Part shown: piece by piece, positions 1 to 6,067 of the stretch
Position numbering within the stretch: position 1 is the first letter of the stretch
Layout of the letters: the number at the start of each line of letters is the position of its first letter
DNA from: Paracoccaceae bacterium
Lineage (GTDB): Bacteria > Pseudomonadota > Alphaproteobacteria > Rhodobacterales > Rhodobacteraceae
Reading direction: 5' to 3'
Length of the DNA stretch: 14,276 bases
Assembly: GCA_026997055.1 (NCBI GenBank)
Contig: JALWJU010000368.1
Span: forward strand, 1 to 14,276
Position numbers and translations under genes: made by a program
Notes under the pieces: generated by a model
Told to the model about the DNA's origin: nothing
Databases searched by the model: none
What the model saw: only the letters and a program-made list of their open reading frames with translations

Positions 1-1030
1 GCGTCCTGGCGACCCGCTCGAGCTGGCTGCCGGGCACGCCGGTCACGCGCTCGACTTCGTCCGGGGTCCAGCGGGCGACTTCCTTGCGGATCTCGTCCAT
101 GCCCCAGACCCGGGTGCGGATGAATTCCTTGTCCTCCCAGCCATTTTCGAAGATGTGCCAGAGGATGCCCCAGATCACCGCCACGTCGGTGCCCGAACGG
201 ATGCGCACATATTCGTCGGCATGGGCCGCGGTGCGGGTGAAGCGCGGATCGACCACGATCAGCGGCGCGTTGTTCTGCTCCTTGGCCTTGAGGATATGCA
301 GGAGCGAAACCGGATGCGCCTCGGCCGGGTTGCCGCCGATGACGATCATCGAGCGGCTGTTGTGGATGTCGTTGTAGCTGTTGGTCATGGCGCCGTAGCC
401 CCATGTATTGGCCACGCCGGCAACGGTGGTGGAGTGGCAGATGCGCGCCTGGTGATCCACGTTGTTGGTGCCCCAATAGGCGGCGAACTTGCGGAACAGG
501 TAGGATTGTTCGTTGTTGAACTTGGCCGAGCCGAGCCAATAGACGCTGTCCGGGCCGCTTTCCTCGCGGATCGCCAGCATCTGGTCGCCGATCTCGTCAA
601 TCGCCTGCTCCCAGGAAATGCGCTTCCAGACGCCGCCTTCTTTCTTCATCGGGTATTTCAGGCGCCGCTCGCCATGGGCGTGTTCGCGCACGCTGGCGCC
701 TTTGGCGCAGTAACCGCCGAGGTTGAACGGACTGTCGAAGCCGGGCTCCTGGCCGACCCAGACGCCGTTATCGAGCTCCGCCACCACGGTGCAACCGACC
801 GAGCAATGGGTGCAGACGGACTTGACCGTCTCGAGCATCTCACCCGTGGCTTCCCGGGCACCGGCCCCGGTGACCGAGCCGGCAGTGGCTCCGATTGCGG
901 CAAGTCCGCCAATGGCAAGCCCCGAGCCGCGCAGGAAGCTGCGCCGGTCAACGCAGATGTCCGAAACATTCGACAGGCGGCCGGTCCTCTGGGGGTGCCT
1001 GGCTGCCCCGCTGGTCTTTTTCCTCAGCAT
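1..1030 (-). CDS. fdhA: Formate dehydrogenase catalytic (alpha) subunit, N-terminal part
   Basis: This is the N-terminal 343 codons of a molybdopterin formate dehydrogenase alpha subunit; the gene runs off the left edge. It oxidises formate to CO2 at a Mo/W-bis-MGD centre and passes electrons through an iron-sulfur chain. A Tat signal is visible (R29-R30-S-F-L-R, then a hydrophobic stretch to about residue 56), so the folded enzyme should be exported to the periplasmic side. The N-terminal [4Fe-4S] ligands are C73, C76, C80 and C108, and the conserved lysine of the C-A-K-G motif is K110. The catalytic position reads A-R-I-C198-H-S-T, so it uses cysteine where E. coli FdnG has selenocysteine. 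The ATG at 1030 is preceded by GGGAGAAGCAC, a good ribosome site. The stretch before RR is long (28 residues), but I recall similar N-termini in Rhodobacterales homologues. The beta and gamma subunits would be expected further left. It is the last gene visible in the accessory operon. Confidence 0.97.
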   Translation of the reverse strand, partial: MLRKKTSGAARHPQRTGRLSNVSDICVDRRSFLRGSGLAIGGLAAIGATAGSVTGAGAREATGEMLETVKSVCTHCSVGCTVVAELDNGVWVGQEPGFDSPFNLGGYCAKGASVREHAHGERRLKYPMKKEGGVWKRISWEQAIDEIGDQMLAIREESGPDSVYWLGSAKFNNEQSYLFRKFAAYWGTNNVDHQARICHSTTVAGVANTWGYGAMTNSYNDIHNSRSMIVIGGNPAEAHPVSLLHILKAKEQNNAPLIVVDPRFTRTAAHADEYVRIRSGTDVAVIWGILWHIFENGWEDKEFIRTRVWGMDEIRKEVARWTPDEVERVTGVPGSQLERVART

Positions 1031-1147
1031 GTGCTTCTCCCTTGGTGCTGGCGGCTCGCGGTGCCGGGCCGCCTCTGGGGATGTGTCGGCGCTGGTGCCG
1101 CCTGGCGCCTGACAGCCAGTCGCGCTGATGCGCCTACTTCCCGGATC

Positions 1148-1333
1148 CTAGAATCTGGCGCTTTCGTAATAGGCCCTGACATGTGCGGTTTCGCGCAAAC
1201 CCTCGCCCCGCTCCTGCGTCTCGCGCGCCTCGGCCGCGCCGGTGCTGGCGACGACTGCCACAGCCGGCGCGCCGGCTGCGGCCAGCTTGAGAAAATCGCG
1301 GCGCGTGGGGGCGTCCTTTTCCTTTCCGTTCAT
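1148..1333 (-). CDS. Small Tat-signal protein of formate dehydrogenase loci (61 aa)
   Basis: This tiny protein consists mostly of a twin-arginine signal: T-R-R-D-F-L-K at residues 10-16, an Ala/Val-rich hydrophobic segment to about residue 38, and a short charged tail ending in ARF. It matches the family annotated as 'formate dehydrogenase region TAT target' (known from TIGRFAM-type annotation), which occurs beside fdh genes and has no established function. The ATG at 1333 is chosen because AGGGAG lies just upstream. An in-frame ATG six codons earlier (1351) lacks a comparable ribosome site. It sits between the TorD-type chaperone gene and fdhA, 117 bp ahead of fdhA. I infer a Tat-routed helper or small subunit of the formate dehydrogenase. 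After signal cleavage little more than 20 residues would remain, so it may instead stay membrane-anchored. Confidence 0.85.
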   Translation of the reverse strand: MNGKEKDAPTRRDFLKLAAAGAPAVAVVASTGAAEARETQERGEGLRETAHVRAYYESARF

Positions 1334-1388
1334 GGGTGTCTCCCTGTTCATGCCCCGTGGGGCGGTTGCTGTCAGCAGGCTGACCTGC

Positions 1389-1997
1389 CTAGCCTGCGCT
1401 CATCCGAAACGCCTCGTGCTCGATCTCGACGAAGGCGCCGCCCACCGAGCCCAGCGCGGCGTAAAAGGCCGAATTCGGCACCGCTTCCAGATCGGCAAAG
1501 AAATGCGCGGCCCAGGGGGCGATGTGGCGGTTGAAGAATTCCTTCTGGCGGGCGAGCGCCACCGGCGCGCCGAAGCGGCCGCGGATCATGCCCGCCATCA
1601 TCTCGCAGAGGCTGGCGATATTGTCCTCGGGTTCGAAGCGGCCGGACGCCCGCCCGATGCCCAGCGCGCGCATGTCGCGGCGCAGGTCGGCCAGCGGCTT
1701 TTCGTTGAGAAATCCGGTGAGGTAGAAGCTCGCGTAAGGCAGCAGCTCGCCGCGACCCAAGCCGATGAAAAGATCGGTGAATTCCTGCTCCACCTCCAGC
1801 GGATTCACCGCTCCGGCGACCCTCGCCAGCGCGCTGACCGCCTGGCCGAGCGGGCTTTCGTCTCCGCTCAGCGCCGCGGTCTGCGCCAGCAGGTCCTGCC
1901 CCGGCGGTCGGGCCAGAAGCGCGCCGAGAAAGTCGTACATGTCGGCGCGCAGGCGGTCTTCCTCGGCAATTTCCGGGTGTTTCGCGGCGGCATTCAT
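1389..1997 (-). CDS. TorD/DmsD-family redox enzyme maturation chaperone (202 aa)
   Basis: This is an all-helical cytoplasmic chaperone of the TorD family, which binds molybdoenzyme catalytic subunits (often at their Tat signal) until cofactor insertion is complete. Family features are visible: the acidic-aromatic segment E-Q-E-F-T-D-L-F-I-G around residues 70-79, L-P-Y-A-S-F-Y near 86-92, and the P-E-D-N-I-A signature near 122-127, corresponding to the usual PEDH(I/V)A. The length is typical. The start ATG overlaps the stop of the upstream DUF3306 gene (ATGA), implying translational coupling. From its position I infer that its client is the formate dehydrogenase alpha subunit encoded downstream, rather than TMAO or DMSO reductase. 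The subfamily cannot be fixed from sequence alone, so no gene symbol is given. Confidence 0.87.
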   Translation of the reverse strand: MNAAAKHPEIAEEDRLRADMYDFLGALLARPPGQDLLAQTAALSGDESPLGQAVSALARVAGAVNPLEVEQEFTDLFIGLGRGELLPYASFYLTGFLNEKPLADLRRDMRALGIGRASGRFEPEDNIASLCEMMAGMIRGRFGAPVALARQKEFFNRHIAPWAAHFFADLEAVPNSAFYAALGSVGGAFVEIEHEAFRMSAG

Positions 1998-2611
1998 GCG
2001 GTCTGGCTCTCCTGGTCGTGAAATTCGAACCGCATCCGGCGCGGGGCCGGGGCGGTGGCGGGAATCTGCTCGGAGGGAGTTTGCTCGGCAGCTTCCTCGA
2101 GGATTTCCTCGGGGTTGGGGTGCGCGCGCGCTTCGGGGGCAGGTCCGGGCGCGGCCAGCGCGGCTTCCGCCTCGACCTCTGTCTCGGCCTGCGCGGGCTC
2201 TTCGGCAGGCTCGGCCGCGGCCTCCTCGACCTCATCGAAAAAGCCTTTACCCACCCGGTAGGCGGTGGTCAGCGCCTCGCCGGCGCCGGTGGAAATGGTG
2301 AAATCCTCGCCGTACTCCACCAGCCCGTCCACATTGGCCAGCGCCGGATTGCTCCGCCACAGCTTGCGCAGGGCCGCACGGCGCAGGCGCTCGGGCACCT
2401 CGCTTTTCAGAAAGGCGGCGAAGTCGTCGCCGGGGCCGAGGCTCTGCGGGTCCGGCAGGCCAAGCTCGGCGCAGATTTCGGCATCGCTCCTGCCTTCCAT
2501 CGCCGCTTCGACGGCGGCGCGCTCGGCGGCCGCGCGCTCAAGGGCCTCGGCCTCGGCCACGCGCGCCTTGCGGCGGCTCCATGCGTCCAGTCTGCCCGGC
2601 GGCCGGCTCAT
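1994..2611 (-). CDS. DUF3306 domain protein (205 aa)
   Basis: The N-terminal half starts M-S-R-P-P-G-R-L-D-A-W-S-R-R-K and includes a helical Ala/Glu-rich segment (about 15-45). A D-D-F-A-A-F-L motif and the region L-W-R-S-N-P-A-L-A-N-V-D-G-L follow, with E-Y-G-E-D-F-T just after. This matches the DUF3306 family, which pairs with DUF3305 in formate dehydrogenase loci and has no proven biochemical role. The C-terminal third is a low-complexity, acidic Ala/Glu/Pro-rich tail and is probably disordered. The ATG at 2611 has GGGAGG seven bases upstream and overlaps the DUF3305 stop as ATGA. The same open frame continues 57 codons upstream, but that part lies over the DUF3305 gene and is not protein-like. 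No signal peptide or membrane segment is seen, so a cytoplasmic maturation or assembly role is inferred. Confidence 0.87.
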   Translation of the reverse strand: MSRPPGRLDAWSRRKARVAEAEALERAAAERAAVEAAMEGRSDAEICAELGLPDPQSLGPGDDFAAFLKSEVPERLRRAALRKLWRSNPALANVDGLVEYGEDFTISTGAGEALTTAYRVGKGFFDEVEEAAAEPAEEPAQAETEVEAEAALAAPGPAPEARAHPNPEEILEEAAEQTPSEQIPATAPAPRRMRFEFHDQESQTA

Positions 2612-3192
2612 CCGCGCGCCTCCCGCTTCAACCGGGGCGAGGCATAGACATCCGCCGCCTTGGCGATGCGCGCATCCCCGATGCCGGTCTCGACCAGATC
2701 CACCCGCTTCCGGTTGCGCCGGCGCTTGACGAATTTCTCCTCGACATGGTGGCGCTCGACAAAGGCCTCGATCCAGGCACACAGGCCGGCGGGCATGGGC
2801 ACCGCCTCCACCTGCTCCTCGCCGCTATCGGCATAATCCTGCGCCTCGTAGGGCGAGGCGGTGACCAGGCGCGGGGCGATTCCGTGCGGCCCCTCGCCGA
2901 GATCCAGCACCACGAAGACCGAGGGCTGCGTGGCCGAAAGCCCCGTGCGGTAGGCCTCGGCCTCGGCGCGGTGCAGCTCCAGCGTCAGGGTGCCGGCGTG
3001 GTATTCCACCGCGTCGCCCTCGCGGCGCAACTCCTTCCAGCGCTCCACCGGCGCGCCGGGCAGCACCGCGGCCACCTGCCAGGCATGGGCGGCCCAGCGC
3101 GTCACCCCGGGCGTGCGCCGCAGAACGATCCCCAGCGGCATGGATGCCGACCTTTCAGCCCCTCCCGCCTGCTTCGCAATCGTCCCTGTCAT
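2608..3192 (-). CDS. DUF3305 domain protein (194 aa)
   Basis: This is the first gene of the minus-strand formate dehydrogenase operon. The core begins at M-P-L-G-I-V-L-R-R and continues through W-A-A-H-A-W-Q-V-A-A-V-L-P-G, the hallmark start of DUF3305 proteins. The middle is beta-rich (residues about 50-110) and the tail is basic (K-R-R-R-N-R-K-R). No catalytic motif, signal peptide or membrane segment is visible, and the family has no assigned function. Two starts are plausible: ATG 3192, with AAGGGG about 12 bases upstream, or ATG 3141, immediately before the conserved core, with AAAGG about 10 bases upstream. I give the longer form with low certainty. The frame is open further upstream to 3327 without a better ribosome site. 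The stop overlaps the DUF3306 start (ATGA), indicating coupled expression and probably a joint role in formate dehydrogenase assembly. Confidence 0.82.
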   Translation of the reverse strand: MTGTIAKQAGGAERSASMPLGIVLRRTPGVTRWAAHAWQVAAVLPGAPVERWKELRREGDAVEYHAGTLTLELHRAEAEAYRTGLSATQPSVFVVLDLGEGPHGIAPRLVTASPYEAQDYADSGEEQVEAVPMPAGLCAWIEAFVERHHVEEKFVKRRRNRKRVDLVETGIGDARIAKAADVYASPRLKREARG

Positions 3193-3255
3193 CGCCGTCA
3201 AGCCCCTTTTCAATGCCAGCTTGGGGGCAATTTTTCCGGCTACAAAGCGATTTCT

Positions 3256-3282
3256 GCCCGGCGGCGCGAATATCCGCCGGGC
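3256..3282. repeat. 9-bp perfect inverted repeat, GC-rich
   Basis: GCCCGGCGG at 3256-3264 and its exact complement CCGCCGGGC at 3274-3282 are separated by 9 bases. On the minus strand the repeat lies upstream of both candidate DUF3305 starts and could form a leader hairpin or an operator. No T-run follows on either strand, so a terminator role is not supported. If translation began upstream of 3282 it would lie inside coding sequence. Confidence 0.55.
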
Positions 3283-3351
3283 GGCGGAAAAGGTGGACAT
3301 TTCGACCAGTCCGAAGCGGGGGCGCACGGGGCCTTCCGGTCAGATTGTCCA

Positions 3352-3393
3352 CATGCGAAAATCCAAGAAAATCGGTTGGGATACTTTCGCATG
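3352..3393. promoter_or_regulatory. 42-bp interrupted palindrome, candidate operator
   Basis: CATGCGAAA at 3352-3360 and TTTCGCATG at 3385-3393 are perfect 9-bp complements. Inside them ATCCAA (3361-3366) faces TTGGGAT (3376-3382), complementary with one bulged G. The result is a nested palindrome centred near 3372, about midway between the two divergent start codons. A binding site for a dimeric transcription factor controlling the formate dehydrogenase locus is the simplest reading; the regulator is unknown. Confidence 0.5.
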
Positions 3394-3496
3394 CCTTGCA
3401 GACGAATCACCCTTTACCGGCAGCATTTTCGGTGGAAATGTGAGCGGGAGAATCGGCGCACTCCGTCGAAGCGCCACCGACGGGACGGGGAGGATC

Positions 3497-5458
3497 ATGG
3501 CCGGGAGGGTGATTTTATGCGATTGCGCAGGCAGCTTCGCGCTCGACCCGGAAGCGCTCTCGGCGGTGACCGGGCTTGCCTGCAGCCGCGTCCATTCGGC
3601 GCTGTGCAGCGATGAAATCAGCCGCGCCGCCGAGGAAATCGGCAAGGGAAGCGCCGTCATCGCCTGCGCGCAGGAGGCGGCGCTGTTTGCCGAAGTCGCT
3701 GCCGGTCTGGGCGCCGAGGCCCCGCAATGCGTGGATCTGCGCGACCGCGCCGGATGGTCCGAGGAGGGCGAGAAGGCGGGGGCGAAAATGGCCGCGCTGC
3801 TGGCCGAGGCGATGCTGGAAAGCCCGGTAGAGAAGACCTTCGACATCACCTCCGAGGGGCGCTGCCTGATTCTCGGCCCCGAGGCGCTGGCGCTGGAGGC
3901 GGCGGCGCAGCTGGCCGAGGTGCTGGCGGTAACCGTGCTGCTGGAGCGCCCACCGCGGGAGCCGCCGCTGGACCGGCGCTTTGATGTGGCTGTGGGCAGG
4001 CTCCGGCGCCTGCGCGGCAGCCTGGGCGCCTTCGTGGTGGAGATCGACGCGCTGCGCCAGTTCATCCCCGGCGGGCGGGTGCCCGGCTTTTTGCCGCCGC
4101 GCGACGGGGGCCGCTCCGAGTGCGACATCGTGCTGGACCTCAGCGGCGGCAGGCTGTTTGCGGCCGGGGCGAAGCGCGACGGCTACCTCAGGGCCGAGCC
4201 CTCCGACAGCCGCGCCGTGGCGCGGGCGATCCTCGAGGCGGCGCAGCTGGTCGGCACCTTCGAGAAGCCGCTTTACGCACGCACCGAGCCGCTGCTCTGC
4301 GCCCATGCGCGGGCCGGGATCACCGGCTGCACACGCTGCATTGACGCCTGCGAGAGCGGAGCGATCCGCCCGGCGGACGACCATGTGGCGGTGGATCCGG
4401 CGATCTGCGCGGGCTGTGGCGACTGCTCGGCGGTCTGCCCCTCCGGCGCGATCAGCTTCGACGCGCCGCCGCCCGCGCATCTGTTTCGCCGCCTGCAGGT
4501 GCTGGCCGAGACCTTCCGCAAGGCCGGCGGCAAGGCGCCGCGCCTGCTGGTCCATGACAGCGGCTTCGGCAGCGAGATGATCCGCCACATGGCCCGCCAT
4601 TCGCGCGGCCTGCCCGCCGATGTGATCCCGCTGGAAGTGCCCTCGCTGCCGCTCTTCGGCCATGCCGAGATGCTGGCCGCGCTGGGAGTGGGCTTTTCCT
4701 GTGTCGGCCTGCTGCTCAGCCCCGAGACCGAGCCCGAGACCCTCACCCGCGAAGCGGCGCTGGCCATGGCCATTGCCGGCAGCGAGCGGGTGCGCCTGAT
4801 GCCCGGAGACAACCCGGAGGCGGTGGCGAAAACGGCATGGAGTTACCTCGCCCCGCCCCCGGTGGCCGCGCCGGTCCTGCCCATGGGCAGCCGCCGGCAG
4901 GTGGTCCGCCTCGCCGCCCGCGCGCTCAATCCCGCCGCCGGCGCCCCCCTGCCCCTGCCCGAAGGCGCGCCCTATGGGCGGGTGGCGGTCGATACCGATG
5001 CCTGCACGCTCTGCCTGTCCTGCGCCGGCCAATGCCCGTCCGGCGCGCTGGCCGACAATCCCGACAGCCCCGAACTGCGCTTTCAGGAAGACGCCTGCCT
5101 GCAATGCGGGCTCTGCACCCGCCTCTGCCCCGAGAGTGCGATCCGTCTGGAACCGCGCCTGGACCTCTCGGACGAAGCCCTGGCATGGCAGGTGCTCCAC
5201 CACGAGGAGCCCTTCGAATGCATCGAATGCGCCACCCCCTTCGGAGTAAGATCCTCGATCGAACGTATCGCCGCTCAACTGGCGGAAAAGCACGCGATGT
5301 TTGCCAGTGACGAGCAGGCGCGGCTGATCCGCATGTGCCCCGATTGCCGCATAAAGGCGCAATATGGCGGCGCCGGCGAGGATAATCCGCTCAGAAGCGA
5401 ATCCCGCCCCCGGGTGCGCACCACCGAAGATTACCTCTCCAGGCGCGGCGATGGCTGA
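3497..5458 (+). CDS. HdrA-like 4Fe-4S polyferredoxin of formate dehydrogenase locus (653 aa)
   Basis: This is a large soluble iron-sulfur protein. In order it has: an N-terminal segment with C-D-C (8-10) and scattered Cys (29, 37, 57, 78); an alpha/beta stretch near 120-150 resembling the dinucleotide-binding start of HdrA-type flavoproteins but with the glycines replaced (G-P-E-A-L-A); a ferredoxin-like motif C278-x2-C281-x3-C285 lacking the usual first Cys; and a complete motif C304/C307/C310/C314. A linker domain (about 325-495) follows, then two complete motifs (C503/506/509/513 and C534/537/540/544) and a C-terminal module C575-x2-C578 ... C614-x2-C617. There is no signal peptide or membrane segment, so it should be cytoplasmic. 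The start ATG has a strong GGGGAGG four bases upstream. It is divergent to the fdh accessory operon. Electron transfer during formate oxidation or enzyme maturation is inferred; homologues are annotated only as '4Fe-4S binding protein'. Confidence 0.9.
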   Translation: MAGRVILCDCAGSFALDPEALSAVTGLACSRVHSALCSDEISRAAEEIGKGSAVIACAQEAALFAEVAAGLGAEAPQCVDLRDRAGWSEEGEKAGAKMAALLAEAMLESPVEKTFDITSEGRCLILGPEALALEAAAQLAEVLAVTVLLERPPREPPLDRRFDVAVGRLRRLRGSLGAFVVEIDALRQFIPGGRVPGFLPPRDGGRSECDIVLDLSGGRLFAAGAKRDGYLRAEPSDSRAVARAILEAAQLVGTFEKPLYARTEPLLCAHARAGITGCTRCIDACESGAIRPADDHVAVDPAICAGCGDCSAVCPSGAISFDAPPPAHLFRRLQVLAETFRKAGGKAPRLLVHDSGFGSEMIRHMARHSRGLPADVIPLEVPSLPLFGHAEMLAALGVGFSCVGLLLSPETEPETLTREAALAMAIAGSERVRLMPGDNPEAVAKTAWSYLAPPPVAAPVLPMGSRRQVVRLAARALNPAAGAPLPLPEGAPYGRVAVDTDACTLCLSCAGQCPSGALADNPDSPELRFQEDACLQCGLCTRLCPESAIRLEPRLDLSDEALAWQVLHHEEPFECIECATPFGVRSSIERIAAQLAEKHAMFASDEQARLIRMCPDCRIKAQYGGAGEDNPLRSESRPRVRTTEDYLSRRGDG

Positions 5459-5709
5459 GGCACAGGCCCCGCCAGCGGGAACGGGCCGAGAAAACCGAAG
5501 AATACGCGAAGAAGCGCGCCTATCTACCCGGCTCTGCCCGGCCTGGCTGTGGTGGTCTTTCAGCAGATCGTCCATCCGGGCGCGCCTGAGCGGACATGTA
5601 TCGGGGTCTATTGGGGTCAGGCCCCATAATCCGGCAATCCCGCGGATTGCGCGCCAGGAGGAGGGCCATCCCTCTTTTCTTTTTCCCGCAGGTGGTGCAG
5701 GATCGGTAT
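5459..5709. other. Intergenic stretch without a convincing gene
   Basis: No supported gene is seen here. An ATG at 5451 overlapping the polyferredoxin stop opens a frame (M-A-E-A-Q-A-P-P...), but its product is Arg/Ser-rich, resembles no family I know, and runs on out of frame across the next gene. The frame of the polyferredoxin itself stays open past its stop to about 5628, and part of it looks protein-like (residues A-V-V-V-F-Q-Q-I-V-H). This could be a decayed gene end, or chance. A T-rich hairpin near 5659-5684 is listed separately. Confidence 0.5.
5659..5684 (+). terminator. Probable intrinsic terminator
   Basis: GAGGG (5661-5665) and CCCTC (5670-5674) form a stem with a four-base loop, extendable by a G-T and an A-T pair. 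It is followed by TTTTCTTTTTCCC. It sits about 200 bases after the polyferredoxin stop and 26 bases before the small membrane-protein start, so it could end the polyferredoxin transcript. The stem is short, hence moderate confidence. Confidence 0.5.
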
Positions 5710-5943
5710 ATGATGTTGTTTCTATATATCCTGATCGGTGCGGTGCTGGGAGCCTTTCTCTCCTACGCGCTGGACATGAAGACGGACCCCGTCCCGGCCA
5801 TCGTCATTTCGGCCCTGGGCGGGCTGGTCGGCGGGCTGGCCCTGTTTATCATCACTCCCTTCTGGAGCATGCTGTTCGGCCTGGTCGGCGCCGTTCTGGG
5901 GGCGCTGCTCCTGCTCTGGGCCGTGTCCCTGTCCGCGCGCTGA
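5710..5943 (+). CDS. Small three-helix membrane protein (77 aa)
   Basis: This is a very hydrophobic protein with three predicted transmembrane segments at about residues 3-21, 28-48 and 51-72. Short polar turns lie between them (D-M-K-T-D-P after helix 1). Helices 1 and 3 share the string G-A-V-L-G-A, and helix 2 has G-G-L-V-G-G, so Gly-based helix packing is likely. It loosely resembles GlsB/YeaQ/YmgE-type small membrane proteins, but I cannot assign it to that family. The ATG at 5710 (followed by a second ATG) has AGGA seven bases upstream. The frame is open back to 5596, but that extension is Arg-rich and crosses the probable terminator, so it is excluded. The gene stands alone and converges on rnhA. 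Function unknown. Confidence 0.6.
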   Translation: MMLFLYILIGAVLGAFLSYALDMKTDPVPAIVISALGGLVGGLALFIITPFWSMLFGLVGAVLGALLLLWAVSLSAR

Positions 5944-6067
5944 GGGCGCCCCCCGGGCCGGCGCGGCGGCCGAGGCCTGGCCCTCCGGGAGCAGCGAGGC
6001 CGCGACTGCCCGGCTGCAAACGAAAAACGGGAGACAAACGGGAGACGAAAGAGCGAAAGCCCCGCGC
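5944..6067. other. Convergent intergenic region with an 11-bp tandem repeat
   Basis: This is the gap between the ends of two convergent genes. ACGGGAGACAA (6027-6037) is followed directly by ACGGGAGACGA (6038-6048). A GCGGCC...GGCCGC pair (5966-5971 and 5998-6003) could form a long-looped hairpin, but no T-run follows on either strand. Read on the minus strand the area just past rnhA is T-rich. No gene is seen. Confidence 0.45.

Larger units (their letters stand above)
3193..3496. promoter_or_regulatory. Divergent control region between DUF3305 operon and polyferredoxin gene
   Basis: This 304-bp stretch has no convincing gene. It separates two divergently transcribed units that both belong to the formate dehydrogenase locus, so it should carry promoters in both directions and any shared operator. 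It is visibly more A/T-rich between about 3340 and 3440 than the flanking genes. It holds two inverted repeats, listed separately. I could not identify a trustworthy -35/-10 pair on either strand. Confidence 0.6.

Noticed and set aside
155..1534. Long plus-strand open frame opposite fdhA and its neighbours
   Set aside because: It is the complement of well-recognised minus-strand genes. Its product is rich in Arg/Ala/Gly/His with no family features, as expected for antisense frames in high-GC DNA.
1372..2235. Second minus-strand frame overlapping torD and DUF3306
   Set aside because: The product is Arg/Pro-rich and out of frame with two recognisable genes; no homology features.
3515..5575. 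686-codon minus-strand open frame opposite the polyferredoxin
   Set aside because: The plus strand encodes ordered Cys motifs and a proper ribosome site. The antisense product is low-complexity His/Gln/Arg/Gly and has no recognisable domain.
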